Shown in pieces: positions 17,604 through 27,308 of a DNA stretch of 64,000 nucleotides. Source of the stretch: Aestuariibaculum suncheonense. GTDB taxonomy: Bacteria; Bacteroidota; Bacteroidia; Flavobacteriales; Flavobacteriaceae. The translations under genes and the position numbers were made by a program. The notes beneath the pieces were generated by a model. The model saw only the letters and a program-made list of their open reading frames with translations. It ran no database searches and was not told the origin of the DNA. Numbering within the stretch: the stretch's first letter is position 1; every line of letters begins with the position of its first letter. The DNA lies in the NCBI RefSeq assembly GCF_014596935.1, contig NZ_JACVXC010000005.1, positions 142,621-206,620 of the forward strand, read 5' to 3'.

Positions 17604-18614
17604 TTATCGATAAAATGCATTTTTTTTCGACAAATTACATATTAAGTCAATGATTCTTTGGGAATAACCACTTTCATTATCGTACCATCCTATAATTTTT
17701 ACCATGTTTCCAATAACGGAAGTCATCCCTGAATCAAATATACAAGAATGTGTGTTACCAACAATATCAATCGACACAATTGGGTCTTCGGTATATTCTA
17801 AAATGCCTTTGTAATCTCCTAAGGCGGCTTCCCTAAAAGCGTTGTTAACGTCTTCAATACTAACCGTTTTCTTTACATTGAAAGTAATATCGGTTAGTGA
17901 TCCGTTAATTACAGGAACCCGAATACCACAACCACCAATAACATCAGACAGTTCAGGAAATATTTTGGTTAATGCTTTGGCAGCTCCTGTTGTTGTTGGC
18001 ACAATGGATTGCCCGGCAGCTCGCGAACGTCTTAAATCGCGATGCGGCTGGTCGTGTAAACTTTGATCGGTAGTGTAGGAGTGTACCGTGGTTATATAGG
18101 CTTGATTAATACCACAAAGTTTATTGATGATGTCAATCATTGGTGCGGCATTGTTTGTGGTACAGGAAGCATTGGAGATAATAGTTTCTGTACCGTCAAT
18201 GCTATTATCATTAACACCTAAAACAATAGTTTTTATATGATCGTCTAAGGGAGGAACACTTAAAACCACGTGTTTTGCTCCATTATTAATATGGTATTGT
18301 AATTCACTTTCGGTTTTAAACTTTCCGGTAGATTCAATTACAAAATCAATATTAAACGGTGTCCAGTCAATATCTTTTGGGTGTTTTTGATTCAGAAGGG
18401 TAACTTTTTTATCATTAACAATAAAGTTGTTGTTCTCAAAAGAAACCATACCGTTAAAACCACCATGGATACTATCATATTTTAGTAAGTGACTTAAGGT
18501 TTTAATATCAGCTAAATCGTTAATCGCGACCACCTGAACGTTTTCATATTGTTGTAATAATCTGAAAACACGTCTGCCTATTCTACCAAATCCATTGATA
18601 GCTATGTTAATCAT
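17604..18614 (-). CDS. gap: Glyceraldehyde-3-phosphate dehydrogenase (type I)
   Basis: A 336-residue glycolytic/gluconeogenic dehydrogenase. The NAD motif is INGFGRIGRRVFRLLQ, the active-site Cys lies in SNASCTTNNAAP near residue 152, and the phosphate-binding loop includes the HSYTTDQ and RAAGQSIVPTTTGAAKAL segments. It follows lipA by 3 bases and may be co-transcribed with it. Bacteroidota often carry two GAPDH genes; which form this is cannot be told. Confidence 0.93.
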   Translation of the reverse strand: MINIAINGFGRIGRRVFRLLQQYENVQVVAINDLADIKTLSHLLKYDSIHGGFNGMVSFENNNFIVNDKKVTLLNQKHPKDIDWTPFNIDFVIESTGKFKTESELQYHINNGAKHVVLSVPPLDDHIKTIVLGVNDNSIDGTETIISNASCTTNNAAPMIDIINKLCGINQAYITTVHSYTTDQSLHDQPHRDLRRSRAAGQSIVPTTTGAAKALTKIFPELSDVIGGCGIRVPVINGSLTDITFNVKKTVSIEDVNNAFREAALGDYKGILEYTEDPIVSIDIVGNTHSCIFDSGMTSVIGNMVKIIGWYDNESGYSQRIIDLICNLSKKNAFYR

Positions 18615-18617
18615 ATC

Positions 18618-19496
18618 TTAGTTAATATGTTTTTGAGCTCTGTAAGACGAACGTACTAATGCACTACTTTCAACGTGGCGGAAACCTAATGCTTTTCCAA
18701 TCTCTTCATATTCTTTAAACTGGTCTGGCGTAATAAACTGCTGAACCGGTAAATGTTTTTTACTTGGTTGCAGGTATTGACCTATAGTCACCACATCAAC
18801 ATCGTTAGCTTTTAAATCGTGAAGGGTTTCAATAACTTCTTCGCGAGTTTCCCCTAAACCTAGCATGATACCCGATTTTGTACGACGTTGTCCTTGTTGC
18901 TTTAAGTATTTTAAAACACCCATACTCCGATCGTATTGCGCTTGAATACGAACTTCACGGGTTAATCGGCGAACGGTTTCAATATTATGAGATACGACTT
19001 CTGGAGCCACATCAATAATTCTGTCGATGTGTTGTTCGATACCTTGGAAATCAGGAATAAGGGTCTCCAGGGTTGTTTCAGGATTCATTCTACGAACAGC
19101 CTTAACCGTTTCAGCCCACATAATGCTTCCCATGTCTTTTAAATCATCACGATCTACACTGGTTAAAACTGCGTGTTTAATATTCATGATTTTTATAGAG
19201 CGCGCTACTTTTTCTGGCTCATCCCAGTCTACCGTTTCCGGACGTCCGGTTTTTACACCACAAAAACCACAAGAACGTGTACAAACATTACCTAGAATCA
19301 TAAAGGTAGCGGTACCCTCACCCCAGCATTCACCCATATTCGGGCAACTTCCTGAAGTACAAATCGTATTCAGTTTATATTTGTCAACTAAGCCTCTTAA
19401 TTCGGTGTATTTTTTCCCTGTTGGAAGTTTAACGCGTAACCATTTTGGTTTTGGTTTTCTTTCCGGTAATATATTTGAAGTGCTTTCTGTATTCAT
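18618..19496 (-). CDS. lipA: Lipoyl synthase
   Basis: A 292-residue radical SAM enzyme that inserts two sulfurs into protein-bound octanoyl groups. The auxiliary [4Fe-4S] cluster motif [12 protein letters not shown] is at about 47-58 and the radical SAM motif CTRSCGFC follows. The C-terminal RSSYRA motif is also present (VRSSYRAQ). An upstream TTG at 19523 keeps the frame open, but a TATCTTTG promoter box at 19513-19520 overlaps that extension. The ATG at 19494-19496 is therefore the start. Confidence 0.95.
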   Translation of the reverse strand: MNTESTSNILPERKPKPKWLRVKLPTGKKYTELRGLVDKYKLNTICTSGSCPNMGECWGEGTATFMILGNVCTRSCGFCGVKTGRPETVDWDEPEKVARSIKIMNIKHAVLTSVDRDDLKDMGSIMWAETVKAVRRMNPETTLETLIPDFQGIEQHIDRIIDVAPEVVSHNIETVRRLTREVRIQAQYDRSMGVLKYLKQQGQRRTKSGIMLGLGETREEVIETLHDLKANDVDVVTIGQYLQPSKKHLPVQQFITPDQFKEYEEIGKALGFRHVESSALVRSSYRAQKHIN

Positions 19497-19512
19497 ATCG
19501 AAAAATAAAGCA

Positions 19513-19520
19513 CAAAGATA
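19513..19520 (-). promoter_or_regulatory. -7 box of the lipA promoter
   Basis: The minus strand reads TATCTTTG, a perfect TAnnTTTG match, 16 bases before the lipA ATG. It predicts a very short leader and rules out the upstream TTG start. Confidence 0.55.
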
Positions 19521-19542
19521 CAAAGTATTCTTTTAAAAGCGG

Positions 19543-20787
19543 CTATAATGTGGTTAGATACCAAATGCTAAAACCTATAAGGAATATGATACCCAGCCAG
19601 CTTAAAATATGTAGTTTTTTTGATGGTCGCCAGGCGACAGGTGTATGTTTACTGCTTATTAATTTGTAGTTGATAATCGAAAAAAAAGGAGCTGTTACAA
19701 AAGAAAGAATAGTTGCCAGTTGAATAAGTAAACCCATTTCCGAGGCTAAAAATAAAAAGATGCATATCGAGCCAATAGTTAGTATACTAATCCAAAACGT
19801 GTAGTTTAACTTGTCTGCCTTTTTAAAAAGTAATTGTGTGGCTTTAGACATAGCTCTGGGAGATGCGTCGAGTGTAGTTAGCGTGGTGCTAAACATGGTT
19901 GTAAAAGCAGCAATGCCGATAATAATATAAGCCCAGTTTCCAAGGTTTTTAGTATACATGTTAATAAGTTGTCCTGAAAATACACTAGCCGACGAACTAA
20001 AACTTTCACCACTTTTGTACATCACCAAAGTGCCCAAAAGTAAAAAGCCAATACCAATAATAATCGTGCTTAAATACCCGATATTAAAATCGAAAAGTGA
20101 TTTTTCCGGGGTATATGTTTTGGTGTCTTTATGTTTTTGAACTGCCCAAAGCGATTGCCATACTGAAACATCTAGAGGCGCAGGCATCCAACCCATGAAA
20201 GCTATTAAAAAGGCGATATCTAAACTGTTGTCGGGAATGATTTGAATTAGTGAAACGGGTTGATGTGTATTAGAAAGCGCAATGGAAACTGCTGTAAAAG
20301 TGCTAATGGTTAAGGTAATGACAATAACTTTCATCAGGCGGTCTAGAAGCTTATATTTCCCGATAGTTAGTAAGGCAACACAAACCAAAAGAATAACCAT
20401 GGTCCAGATCTCGGTGCTTGAAATGATGGTATTCCCGATACTGAAACTATCAAAGTGTCCAAATAAATTAGCGGCCAAACCTGCCGTAACAATGGTTACT
20501 GCGGTTTGTATGGTAAACATGGTTGCGAGATTCAGGATATAATAAATCAAGAGAACACCTTTTCCTAGTTTTTTATAACCATCAAGTAAACTTTCACCTG
20601 TGGCTGTTGCGTATCGTGGGCCGAACTGAAAAAACGGATATTTGCACAAGTTTACTAATAGTAAAGCCCAAAGTAGTCCCATGCCAAAATCGGCGCCAGC
20701 CCTTGTAGATTGAACTAAATGTGATACACCTATTGCTGCACCAGCAAATAATAAACCCGGACCAAGATTTTTAAGCTTTGCAATCAT
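19543..20787 (-). CDS. Nramp-family transporter homologue lacking the canonical metal-site motifs
   Basis: A 414-residue inner-membrane protein with about 11 hydrophobic helices and the LGPGLLFAGAAIG start typical of Nramp/MntH proteins. Canonical members bind Mn2+ or Fe2+ through DPGN in helix 1 and a Met-Pro-His motif in helix 6. Here helix 1 reads AAIGVSHLVQS and helix 6 reads GWMPAPLDVSVWQS, so the Asp, Asn and His ligands are absent while MP is kept. The substrate is thus uncertain; Nramp-related carriers with altered sites are known to carry other ions. It lies 3 bases after an ECF sigma gene, and probably in an operon with it. Confidence 0.85.
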   Translation of the reverse strand: MIAKLKNLGPGLLFAGAAIGVSHLVQSTRAGADFGMGLLWALLLVNLCKYPFFQFGPRYATATGESLLDGYKKLGKGVLLIYYILNLATMFTIQTAVTIVTAGLAANLFGHFDSFSIGNTIISSTEIWTMVILLVCVALLTIGKYKLLDRLMKVIVITLTISTFTAVSIALSNTHQPVSLIQIIPDNSLDIAFLIAFMGWMPAPLDVSVWQSLWAVQKHKDTKTYTPEKSLFDFNIGYLSTIIIGIGFLLLGTLVMYKSGESFSSSASVFSGQLINMYTKNLGNWAYIIIGIAAFTTMFSTTLTTLDASPRAMSKATQLLFKKADKLNYTFWISILTIGSICIFLFLASEMGLLIQLATILSFVTAPFFSIINYKLISSKHTPVAWRPSKKLHILSWLGIIFLIGFSIWYLTTL

Positions 20788-20790
20788 TTT

Positions 20791-21336
20791 TTATTTCGAC
20801 TGAATAATTTCTGCCAAAAGCTTTTTTGCCCGAAGTAGTTTTACCTTCACGTTATTTATAGGTTCTTTAAGCTGAACAGAAATCTCTTTATAGCTTAATT
20901 CCTGAAAGTAACGCATGTTGATGATTTCCTGATAGTGGGGCTTCAGTTTTTTGATGTCGCGAAGCAACTTTGCTAAATGCTGATCGGTGATGAGTTTGTC
21001 TTCCGGCGTTGGCGATTCGTCTAAAATTTGATATACCGATTTATCGTCGTTAGACATGATCTGCGAAATGGAATGTTTTTCCTTCCTCAGTAAATCGATA
21101 TGAATATTTTTAGAAATGGTAATTAACCATGTTTTGAATTTATACGAATCATCAAAAGTTTCAATGCGATCGAATGCTCTGGAAAAGGTCTGAATGGTAA
21201 TATCTTCAGCGTCATTTTCGTTTTGAATGTGTTTTAATTGAAAACCGTAAACGTCATCCCAAAAGGTATCTAACAAAAAATTAAATGCTTTTTGGTCGTT
21301 TTCCTTAGCGCGTGCAATGGCCTCTTTTATTTCCAA
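20791..21336 (-). CDS. ECF-type RNA polymerase sigma factor
   Basis: A 181-residue sigma factor. Region 2 includes ENDAEDITIQTFSRAFDRI and the FKTWLITISKNI segment (about 42-75); region 4 contains YQEIINMRYFQELSYKEISV and the helix-turn-helix INNVKVKLLRAKKLL. It starts with TTG at 21334-21336, inside the last codons of the upstream glycosyltransferase gene. No upstream ATG fits, and family homology begins at once, so coupling with the glycosyltransferase is likely. No anti-sigma gene is adjacent. Confidence 0.9.
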   Translation of the reverse strand: MEIKEAIARAKENDQKAFNFLLDTFWDDVYGFQLKHIQNENDAEDITIQTFSRAFDRIETFDDSYKFKTWLITISKNIHIDLLRKEKHSISQIMSNDDKSVYQILDESPTPEDKLITDQHLAKLLRDIKKLKPHYQEIINMRYFQELSYKEISVQLKEPINNVKVKLLRAKKLLAEIIQSK

Positions 21337-22439
21337 TGGTTAGGTTTTGATGTAAGATTTTTTATAAATATAACCAATTGTACACTAATTAAAAAGATTT
21401 CCAATAAAGGAAGTAAGGCTAAAAGATCTTTTTCGTTTAGTTTTTTTGCAGAAGCACCGTAAACGGAATATTGCACAGCAAATCGCAAGACAATTAATCC
21501 AACAACAAAAGGCCACATGAAGGTGGTTATTGATAAACTAATGGCTAATATCCAAAATAAAACCTGGCAAATGTATAATAGGCCTAAGGCTAATTTATGG
21601 TTGAATTTATAATGTTTAGCAGTTGAAATATGACGACGTTTTTGTCTAATCCAGGCAGTCCACTTGGTTTTAGGAGCAGATTCTGTAAAGCTGTCTGGTG
21701 TAAAACAAATGGCCGTATTTTGTTTAGTCGCCACTTGATTTACAAATAAATCATCGTCACCAGAACGTACTTTTATATGTTTGATAAATCCATTTGCTTT
21801 AAAAAACTCCTTTTTAGTGTAAGCCAGATTTCTGCCAACACCCATATATGGATTCCCAGATTTTGCAAACGAAAAGTAATTAATTGCTGTTGCTAAAGTT
21901 TCGAAACGGATAAGTTTGTTTAAAAAAGACTTTTTAATTTTAGTGTAAGCACCATAGCCTAATACAATGGATTTTTTATCATTGAAATGTGAAGTCATTT
22001 CCTGAATCCAATGTTTTGAAGCCGGTTTGCAATCGGCATCAGTAAAGAGTAAATACTCATGACTAGAGGCTTTAATACCTAAGGTTAAAGCATATTTTTT
22101 ATTGCCCCAAAAGGCTTCGTTGTTTTTTACATCAACAATTTTAATGTTGCTATGCAGATTTTTGAAATCTTCCATAACTTCAAGCGTATCGTCGCTGGAA
22201 GCATCATTAATCAGGACGATTTCAAATTCGGGATAGTCTTGTGAAATGATGGAAGGCAGAAAGGTTTTTAAATTTTGAGCTTCATTTTTGGCACAAACAA
22301 TGACCGAAACAGGAAGGTTTTGCAGACGTTTATTTTTAGGTTTTGAATAGGCAAATTTTCCTAAAACTACTAAATATGTTATAACTTGAAGAACTACTAC
22401 AACAGCAAATGTGTAGAACACAAAATCAAGTACGCTCAT
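21327..22439 (-). CDS. Membrane glycosyltransferase, family 2
   Basis: A 370-residue GT-A fold glycosyltransferase. An N-terminal membrane helix (about 5-25) precedes the catalytic domain with VSVIVCAKNEAQNLKTF, LINDASSDDT and the DAD-type motif FTDADCKPAS. The acceptor-site region GDDDLFVN and the RQKRRH (QxxRW-like) segment follow, then two or three C-terminal membrane helices (about 275-355). It probably transfers a sugar at the inner membrane for surface glycan or glycolipid synthesis; the product is unknown. Confidence 0.88.
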   Translation of the reverse strand: MSVLDFVFYTFAVVVVLQVITYLVVLGKFAYSKPKNKRLQNLPVSVIVCAKNEAQNLKTFLPSIISQDYPEFEIVLINDASSDDTLEVMEDFKNLHSNIKIVDVKNNEAFWGNKKYALTLGIKASSHEYLLFTDADCKPASKHWIQEMTSHFNDKKSIVLGYGAYTKIKKSFLNKLIRFETLATAINYFSFAKSGNPYMGVGRNLAYTKKEFFKANGFIKHIKVRSGDDDLFVNQVATKQNTAICFTPDSFTESAPKTKWTAWIRQKRRHISTAKHYKFNHKLALGLLYICQVLFWILAISLSITTFMWPFVVGLIVLRFAVQYSVYGASAKKLNEKDLLALLPLLEIFLISVQLVIFIKNLTSKPNHWK

Positions 22440-22445
22440 GTAAGA

Positions 22446-22649
22446 CTATGAGTGTTGAGGTTCGTTACAGGTATCGAATTGATCAGGCGTTTTTCCACAA
22501 AACCCACAAGCTTCACCATTTTTGTTTAATACCGGGTTCTGGCTGGCACATGTTCCGGCAAATTTACCGTCTTTTTTAGCCCAAATTTTAATGGCTATAC
22601 CTGCGACACCTAATCCTAGCAATGCTAATGTTATTAATACAAGTTTCAT
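22446..22649 (-). CDS. Small membrane-anchored protein with Cys pairs
   Basis: A 67-residue protein: one N-terminal membrane helix (about 3-22), then a short exported tail with four cysteines, including a CGFC motif in GEACGFCGK. I do not recognise a named family; small membrane or secreted proteins of this form occur in Flavobacteriaceae. The Cys spacing suggests a metal- or disulfide-stabilised tail. It precedes the glycosyltransferase gene by 6 bases and probably heads that operon. Confidence 0.75.
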   Translation of the reverse strand: MKLVLITLALLGLGVAGIAIKIWAKKDGKFAGTCASQNPVLNKNGEACGFCGKTPDQFDTCNEPQHS

Positions 22650-22665
22650 GTGAAATTATTTTATG

Positions 22666-22698
22666 CAAAGATAATGCTTTTTAAAGAGAATTGTACAA
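22666..22698 (-). promoter_or_regulatory. Candidate promoter of the small-protein/glycosyltransferase/sigma/Nramp operon
   Basis: The minus strand has TTG at 22698-22696, a 22-base spacer, and TATCTTTG at 22673-22666, 16 bases before the ATG. This fits the Bacteroidota -33/-7 layout. Confidence 0.55.
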
Positions 22699-22797
22699 TG
22701 AGATTTAAAGATAGTAAGACTTTAAATTTAAATTTTGGACTACATGGCGTTGTAAAAATTCTTATCTTTAGATAGTTAACCTTTAAACTATTAATTC

Positions 22798-23490
22798 ATG
22801 AAAAAATTATTTGCAGAATTTTTTGGAACATTTTGGCTGGTTTTTGGCGGATGTGGTAGTGCGATTTTCGCTGCCGGATTCCCGGAACTGGGTATTGGTT
22901 TTGCCGGTGTGGCATTAGCCTTTGGTTTAACCGTGCTCACCATGGCTTATGCTGTTGGGCATATTTCTGGGGCGCACTTTAATCCGGCGGTTTCTATTGG
23001 GCTGTGGGCTGGAGGTGTATTCCCGGCTAAAGATTTATTAGGATACATTATAGCTCAGGTTGTTGGTGGTATTGCCGCGGCTGGTGTTTTGTATTTGATA
23101 GTTTCCGGAAAATCAGATTTTGTTGATATTGGCAGTTTTGCTGCAAATGGTTATGGAGAGCTGTCTCCAGGAGGTTACGGTATGGTTTCGGTGCTGATTG
23201 CTGAATTTGTACTGACCATGTTTTTCTTATTAATCATTTTAGGAAGTACTTACCCAAAAGCGCCTTCTGGCTTTGCTGGAATAGCCATAGGTTTGGCTTT
23301 AACCTTAATTCATTTAATAAGTATTCCAATTTCTAATACGTCGGTAAACCCCGCACGTTCTACAAGTCAGGCGTTGTTTGCCGGAGCCGATTTTACATCG
23401 CAATTGTGGTTGTTTTGGTTGGCGCCAATTGCCGGAGCTTTAGTAGCCGGATTGCTACATAAAATGCTTTTGAATAAAGAAGAAGCTTGA
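22798..23490 (+). CDS. aqpZ: Aquaporin Z-like water channel
   Basis: A 230-residue inner-membrane channel with six helices and the two half-helix NPA motifs: [14 protein letters not shown] near residue 63 and [15 protein letters not shown] near 185. The residues around the second NPA (VNPARS) and the overall length match AqpZ-type water channels rather than glycerol facilitators, which are longer. Monocistronic, followed by a strong terminator. Confidence 0.93.
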   Translation: MKKLFAEFFGTFWLVFGGCGSAIFAAGFPELGIGFAGVALAFGLTVLTMAYAVGHISGAHFNPAVSIGLWAGGVFPAKDLLGYIIAQVVGGIAAAGVLYLIVSGKSDFVDIGSFAANGYGELSPGGYGMVSVLIAEFVLTMFFLLIILGSTYPKAPSGFAGIAIGLALTLIHLISIPISNTSVNPARSTSQALFAGADFTSQLWLFWLAPIAGALVAGLLHKMLLNKEEA

Positions 23491-23518
23491 TTTATGAATT
23501 GATATTAGCGCTTAACAG

Positions 23519-23554
23519 AAAGCCTTATTAAGTGGTCTTAATAAGGCTTTTTTC
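23519..23554 (+). terminator. Terminator after aqpZ
   Basis: The stem AAAGCCTTATTAAG with CTTAATAAGGCTTT has a TGGT loop and is followed by further T residues. Confidence 0.85.
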
Positions 23555-23583
23555 TGTTTTGAGATTCGGGGCTATTAATCAAT

Positions 23584-24372
23584 TTACTTCAAATCTATTT
23601 CTGCTACCGAATTGTCTAAAGAAGCTGTTGTATTTCCGCCTTTAGGCTCTATGGTAATATTTAATCCTAGAGCATTTTCGGTGTATGGGATTTTTCTAAG
23701 CTGTCTGTCGGTTTCGTTTAAAATACCCAAGCTTACCATTTTATCTTGTAACTCAGCCCAGATTTGGTAACATTGTTCTTCTGGTAATTGAGGTAAAGAA
23801 ACGACATCTATCATTGATGTTTTATCTTTAGGATTAATGTAAGCAACAGTTTTTAAGTTTTTTGCACGGTTGTTACCCTGCATAATGTACTTGTAGGTTT
23901 CCGGATCGTTAAGCTGCTTAAACTGCTGCATTAAATCGTCTAACCTTTTGTTGTTCATTTGAATGTCACTTCGTAAATCAAAAATTTCATCAACTACAAC
24001 TTGATTTTCTTTGCTTAATTTTTTATTCTGATTGTAGAAAATATAGGAGGTTCCGGCAAATAGTAAAGCAGCAACACTGGCCGCGATACTGTATTTATAC
24101 CATGATTTGTAATTTCTAGCAGGTTTCATCGCCACAACAGGGGCGTCGTCAAGTTCATCTAAAATACTATTTAAGATGCTTGCAGGGGCTTCTACTGCAT
24201 GACTTTTAGCTACAATTTCCAAATTGTCTTGTAACTCGTTGTATGCATTTTGAACTTCTGGGTATTTTGAAATATAGGTTTCAACCATTTCTGTTTCGGC
24301 AACAGTAGTTTCACCTAATAGATATTTTTCTAATAGGCCAGAATTTAAAAAAGTAGTTATTTTCGCATTCAT
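23584..24372 (-). CDS. Anti-sigma factor, RskA family
   Basis: A 262-residue membrane protein. The N-terminal cytoplasmic sigma-binding segment (about 10-85) carries LLEKYLLGETTVAETEMVE. One membrane helix follows (about 92-112), then a periplasmic coiled segment and a C-terminal RskA domain with PQLPEEQCYQIWAEL and MVSLGIL. It would sequester the ECF sigma factor encoded 11 bases upstream, releasing it upon proteolysis. The signal is unknown. Confidence 0.88.
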   Translation of the reverse strand: MNAKITTFLNSGLLEKYLLGETTVAETEMVETYISKYPEVQNAYNELQDNLEIVAKSHAVEAPASILNSILDELDDAPVVAMKPARNYKSWYKYSIAASVAALLFAGTSYIFYNQNKKLSKENQVVVDEIFDLRSDIQMNNKRLDDLMQQFKQLNDPETYKYIMQGNNRAKNLKTVAYINPKDKTSMIDVVSLPQLPEEQCYQIWAELQDKMVSLGILNETDRQLRKIPYTENALGLNITIEPKGGNTTASLDNSVAEIDLK

Positions 24373-24383
24373 GACTTTTTAAG

Positions 24384-24914
24384 TTAAGGATTATAAATTT
24401 TTTTCAATTCTCGTAATCCAATTTTTAATCTCGATTTTATAGTACCCAACGGAATATCCAATTCGTCGCTGGCTTCTTGCTGCGTCATGCCCTCAAAAAA
24501 GAGTGCATTTAATACGATTTGATATTTTTCATCTAAACTCCCTAGATGTTTTTTTATATCTAATACATCCTGATTTAACTCTGATGCTGATAATTTATAT
24601 ACGTATGTGGCTTCTATTTGGACTTCGTTTCCATCTTTATTTTTTAAAGAACGAACTTTGTCGATGGCTGTGTTATAGGCAATACGGTATAACCAGGTAA
24701 AAAGCTTGGCTTTACTGGCATCGTATTTTTTAGAATAACGCCATATTTTTACAAAGCTTTCCTGAAGCACATCTTGGGCAGTATCATCGTCTGATATTAT
24801 TTTTTTAATAACACCAAATAAAGAATCTGCGTAGTTCTCGTACAGAAGGGAAATGGCTTTTTTGTCGCCGCGTTCCAGCAGATTAACGATTTCTTTTTCT
24901 ATAGATGATATCAA
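24384..24914 (-). CDS. ECF-type RNA polymerase sigma factor (SigK-like)
   Basis: A 176-residue sigma factor with region 2 (DDTAQDVLQESFVKIWRYSKK, about 43-62, and AKLFTWLYRIAYNTAIDKVR) and region 4 (LNALFFEGMTQQEASDELDI, then PLGTIKSRLKIGLREL). It starts at a TTG, 24912-24914. It is paired with the RskA-type anti-sigma gene directly downstream, a standard sigma/anti-sigma unit. A TAACTTTG box on the minus strand at 24956-24963 may be its promoter. Confidence 0.9.
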   Translation of the reverse strand: MISSIEKEIVNLLERGDKKAISLLYENYADSLFGVIKKIISDDDTAQDVLQESFVKIWRYSKKYDASKAKLFTWLYRIAYNTAIDKVRSLKNKDGNEVQIEATYVYKLSASELNQDVLDIKKHLGSLDEKYQIVLNALFFEGMTQQEASDELDIPLGTIKSRLKIGLRELKKIYNP

Positions 24915-24978
24915 CTTTTATGGTTTTAAAGTGAAAATTGGGGGCAAAATATCGCCAAAGTTAGAAATTTCTTTTGTA

Positions 24979-25992
24979 TTAAATAATGTTTACTTCGGCT
25001 TCTATGTTAATATTAAATAGTCGGTTAACAGTGTTTTGTATTAGTTTAGATAATTTTAAGATGTCTTCACCCTTAGCATTTCCGTAGTTTACTATAACCA
25101 GAGCCTGATTTTTATGTACCCCATAATCGCCAAAACGTTTGCCTTTAAAACCCGCTTTTTCAATAAGCCACCCCGCAGGCACTTTTACTTCGGTTTCTGA
25201 AACCGGGTAATTTGGCATATCTACAAAATTGGCTTTCAGTTTATCAAATAAGGTTTTAGAAATAATCGGGTTTTTAAAGAAACTACCGCTATTTCCTATC
25301 TCTTTAGGGTTTGGCAATTTACTTTCTCTAATGGTAATAACCGCTTTTGAAATATCCTGAATTGTGGGTTGTTTTACTTGCATGTCTTCTAGTTGGGAGG
25401 CTATAGTCCCGTAGTTGATATGAAGTTTATGATGTTGTTTACTCAGTTTAAAGGTTACACTAGTAATAATATATTTTCCTTTGGCGTGTTGTTTGAAGAT
25501 GGAATTTCTATATCCAAAATCGCAGTCTTCATTAGAAAAATGAACCAGTGAACCATCATCGATACTTATGGCTTCACAGGAATAAAATACATCTTTAAGC
25601 TCAACGCCGTAAGCACCAATATTTTGAATAGGTGCTGTACCTACATTTCCTGGAATTAAAGAAAGGTTTTCAACGCCGCCATAATTGTTGTTAATACACC
25701 AAAGCACAAATTCGTGCCAGTTTTCACCTGCATTGGCTTTTATATAAACCCACTGTTCATCTTCATTAACAACGTCAATACCTTTTAAATTTATATGAAT
25801 TACTAACGCATTGACATCTTGAGTTAATAGCATATTGCTACCGCCACCCAGAATCAATTTATTCGGGTAGTCTTTAACCGTTAAAACAGATTTAAGTTCC
25901 TCAACCGTATTAATGGAAACAAAATAATCTGCGAGAACATCAATACCAAAGGTATTAAAAGGTTTTAATGATATGTTTTCTTGAATTAGCAC
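24979..25992 (-). CDS. murB: UDP-N-acetylenolpyruvoylglucosamine reductase
   Basis: A 337-residue FAD enzyme of peptidoglycan precursor synthesis (type I, E. coli-like length). FAD-binding motifs are LILGGGSNML and LSLIPGNVGTAPIQNIGAYG; the catalytic Ser lies in GNSGSFFKNP and the late Glu region in EVKVPAGWLIEKAGFKG. The start codon is GTG (25990-25992), sharing its first base with the TAG stop of the aminotransferase gene, so re-initiation at TAGTG is likely. Confidence 0.94.
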   Translation of the reverse strand: MLIQENISLKPFNTFGIDVLADYFVSINTVEELKSVLTVKDYPNKLILGGGSNMLLTQDVNALVIHINLKGIDVVNEDEQWVYIKANAGENWHEFVLWCINNNYGGVENLSLIPGNVGTAPIQNIGAYGVELKDVFYSCEAISIDDGSLVHFSNEDCDFGYRNSIFKQHAKGKYIITSVTFKLSKQHHKLHINYGTIASQLEDMQVKQPTIQDISKAVITIRESKLPNPKEIGNSGSFFKNPIISKTLFDKLKANFVDMPNYPVSETEVKVPAGWLIEKAGFKGKRFGDYGVHKNQALVIVNYGNAKGEDILKLSKLIQNTVNRLFNINIEAEVNII

Positions 25993-27182
25993 TAGTCTTT
26001 ATAAACTTTTAAAGCTTCTTTTATTATGTTAACGGCTTTTATTAAACTTTCCTTATTAAGTACGTAAGCAATCCTAACTTGGTTTAGACCTAAGCTTGGT
26101 GTTGAATAAAATCCACCGGCAGGGGCAATCATTACCGTTTCGCCATTTACATCAAAATGTTCTAAAAGCCACTGCGCAAAATCGTCGGAATTTTTAATTG
26201 GTAATTCAACAATGCAGTAAAATGCGCCTTTCGGACTTCCTACTTTTACGCCTTCAATGTTTTGTAATTCTTTAATTAAAGTGTCACGTCTATCAACATA
26301 TTCAGCAATCACATCATCAAAATAACTTTGAGGGGTGTCTAAAGCAGCTTCACTGGCAATTTGTGCAAAGGTAGGCGGACTCAAACGTGCCTGAGCATAT
26401 TTTAAGACGGTTTGTAATACCGTTTTATTTCTGGAAACTAAACAGCCCACGCGCGCACCACACATACTGTAACGTTTAGAAACCGAATCAATTACAATGG
26501 TGTGTTCATCCAATCCTTCTAATTGTAAAATAGAGTAATGGGTTTCGCCGTCGTAAACGAATTCGCGATATACTTCATCAGCAATTAAAAACAAATCGTG
26601 TTCTTTTGCTAAATTGGCTAGTTGCTGAATTTCTTCTTTGGAATATAAATACCCTGTTGGGTTTCCCGGATTACATATTAAAATGGATTTGGTCTTCGGG
26701 GTGATAAGTTTTTCAAAGGTTTCAATAGATGGTAAGGCAAAATTATCATCTATATGACATATCGCAGGAACAACATTTACTCCTGTCGCAGTTGAAAAGG
26801 CGATGTAGTTTGCGTAAAAAGGTTCAGAGATAATCACTTCATCTCCCGGATCCATAATACTGCTGAATAAAAACAATAAGGCTTCACTGGCACCTGTAGT
26901 TACCACAATATCCTCCGGCTTAACTATAATATCGTGTTTTTTATAGTAGGCGGCTAATTTTGTTCTGTAGGTTTCCGATCCTTCGGATCTGGAATACGAA
27001 AGAATTTCAACGGTGTTATTTTTTACCGCTTCTAAAGCGACCTCAGGTGTTTTAATATCGGGTTGTCCAATATTTAAATGGTAAATATGTTTACCTTCTT
27101 TTTTTGCTTGCTCAGCATAAGGTACTAATTTACGGATTGGTGATTCGGGCATTAATCGCCCTTTTTTTGATATAGTTGGCAT
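25992..27182 (-). CDS. PLP-dependent class I/II aminotransferase (aspartate aminotransferase-like)
   Basis: A 396-residue fold-type I aminotransferase. Visible are the NIGQPDIKTPE start region, the TTGASEALLFLFSS cofactor loop, CNPGNPTGYLY, IADEVYREF and the Schiff-base Lys in DSVSKRYSMCGARVG, with the Arg substrate clamp in NQVRIAYVL. Substrate preference (aspartate, or another amino donor) cannot be told from sequence. It overlaps murB by one base. Confidence 0.88.
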   Translation of the reverse strand: MPTISKKGRLMPESPIRKLVPYAEQAKKEGKHIYHLNIGQPDIKTPEVALEAVKNNTVEILSYSRSEGSETYRTKLAAYYKKHDIIVKPEDIVVTTGASEALLFLFSSIMDPGDEVIISEPFYANYIAFSTATGVNVVPAICHIDDNFALPSIETFEKLITPKTKSILICNPGNPTGYLYSKEEIQQLANLAKEHDLFLIADEVYREFVYDGETHYSILQLEGLDEHTIVIDSVSKRYSMCGARVGCLVSRNKTVLQTVLKYAQARLSPPTFAQIASEAALDTPQSYFDDVIAEYVDRRDTLIKELQNIEGVKVGSPKGAFYCIVELPIKNSDDFAQWLLEHFDVNGETVMIAPAGGFYSTPSLGLNQVRIAYVLNKESLIKAVNIIKEALKVYKD

Positions 27183-27308
27183 TATGTTTTTATTACAAGG
27201 CGTAAAGTTGAGAAAATTATATTAAAGTTTTTTTAAAAAACGGACTAAAATAAGTATTGTGTTTCAAAGATTTGTAAATTGAATAGTCAAATATTCGAAT
27301 AAATTCTC

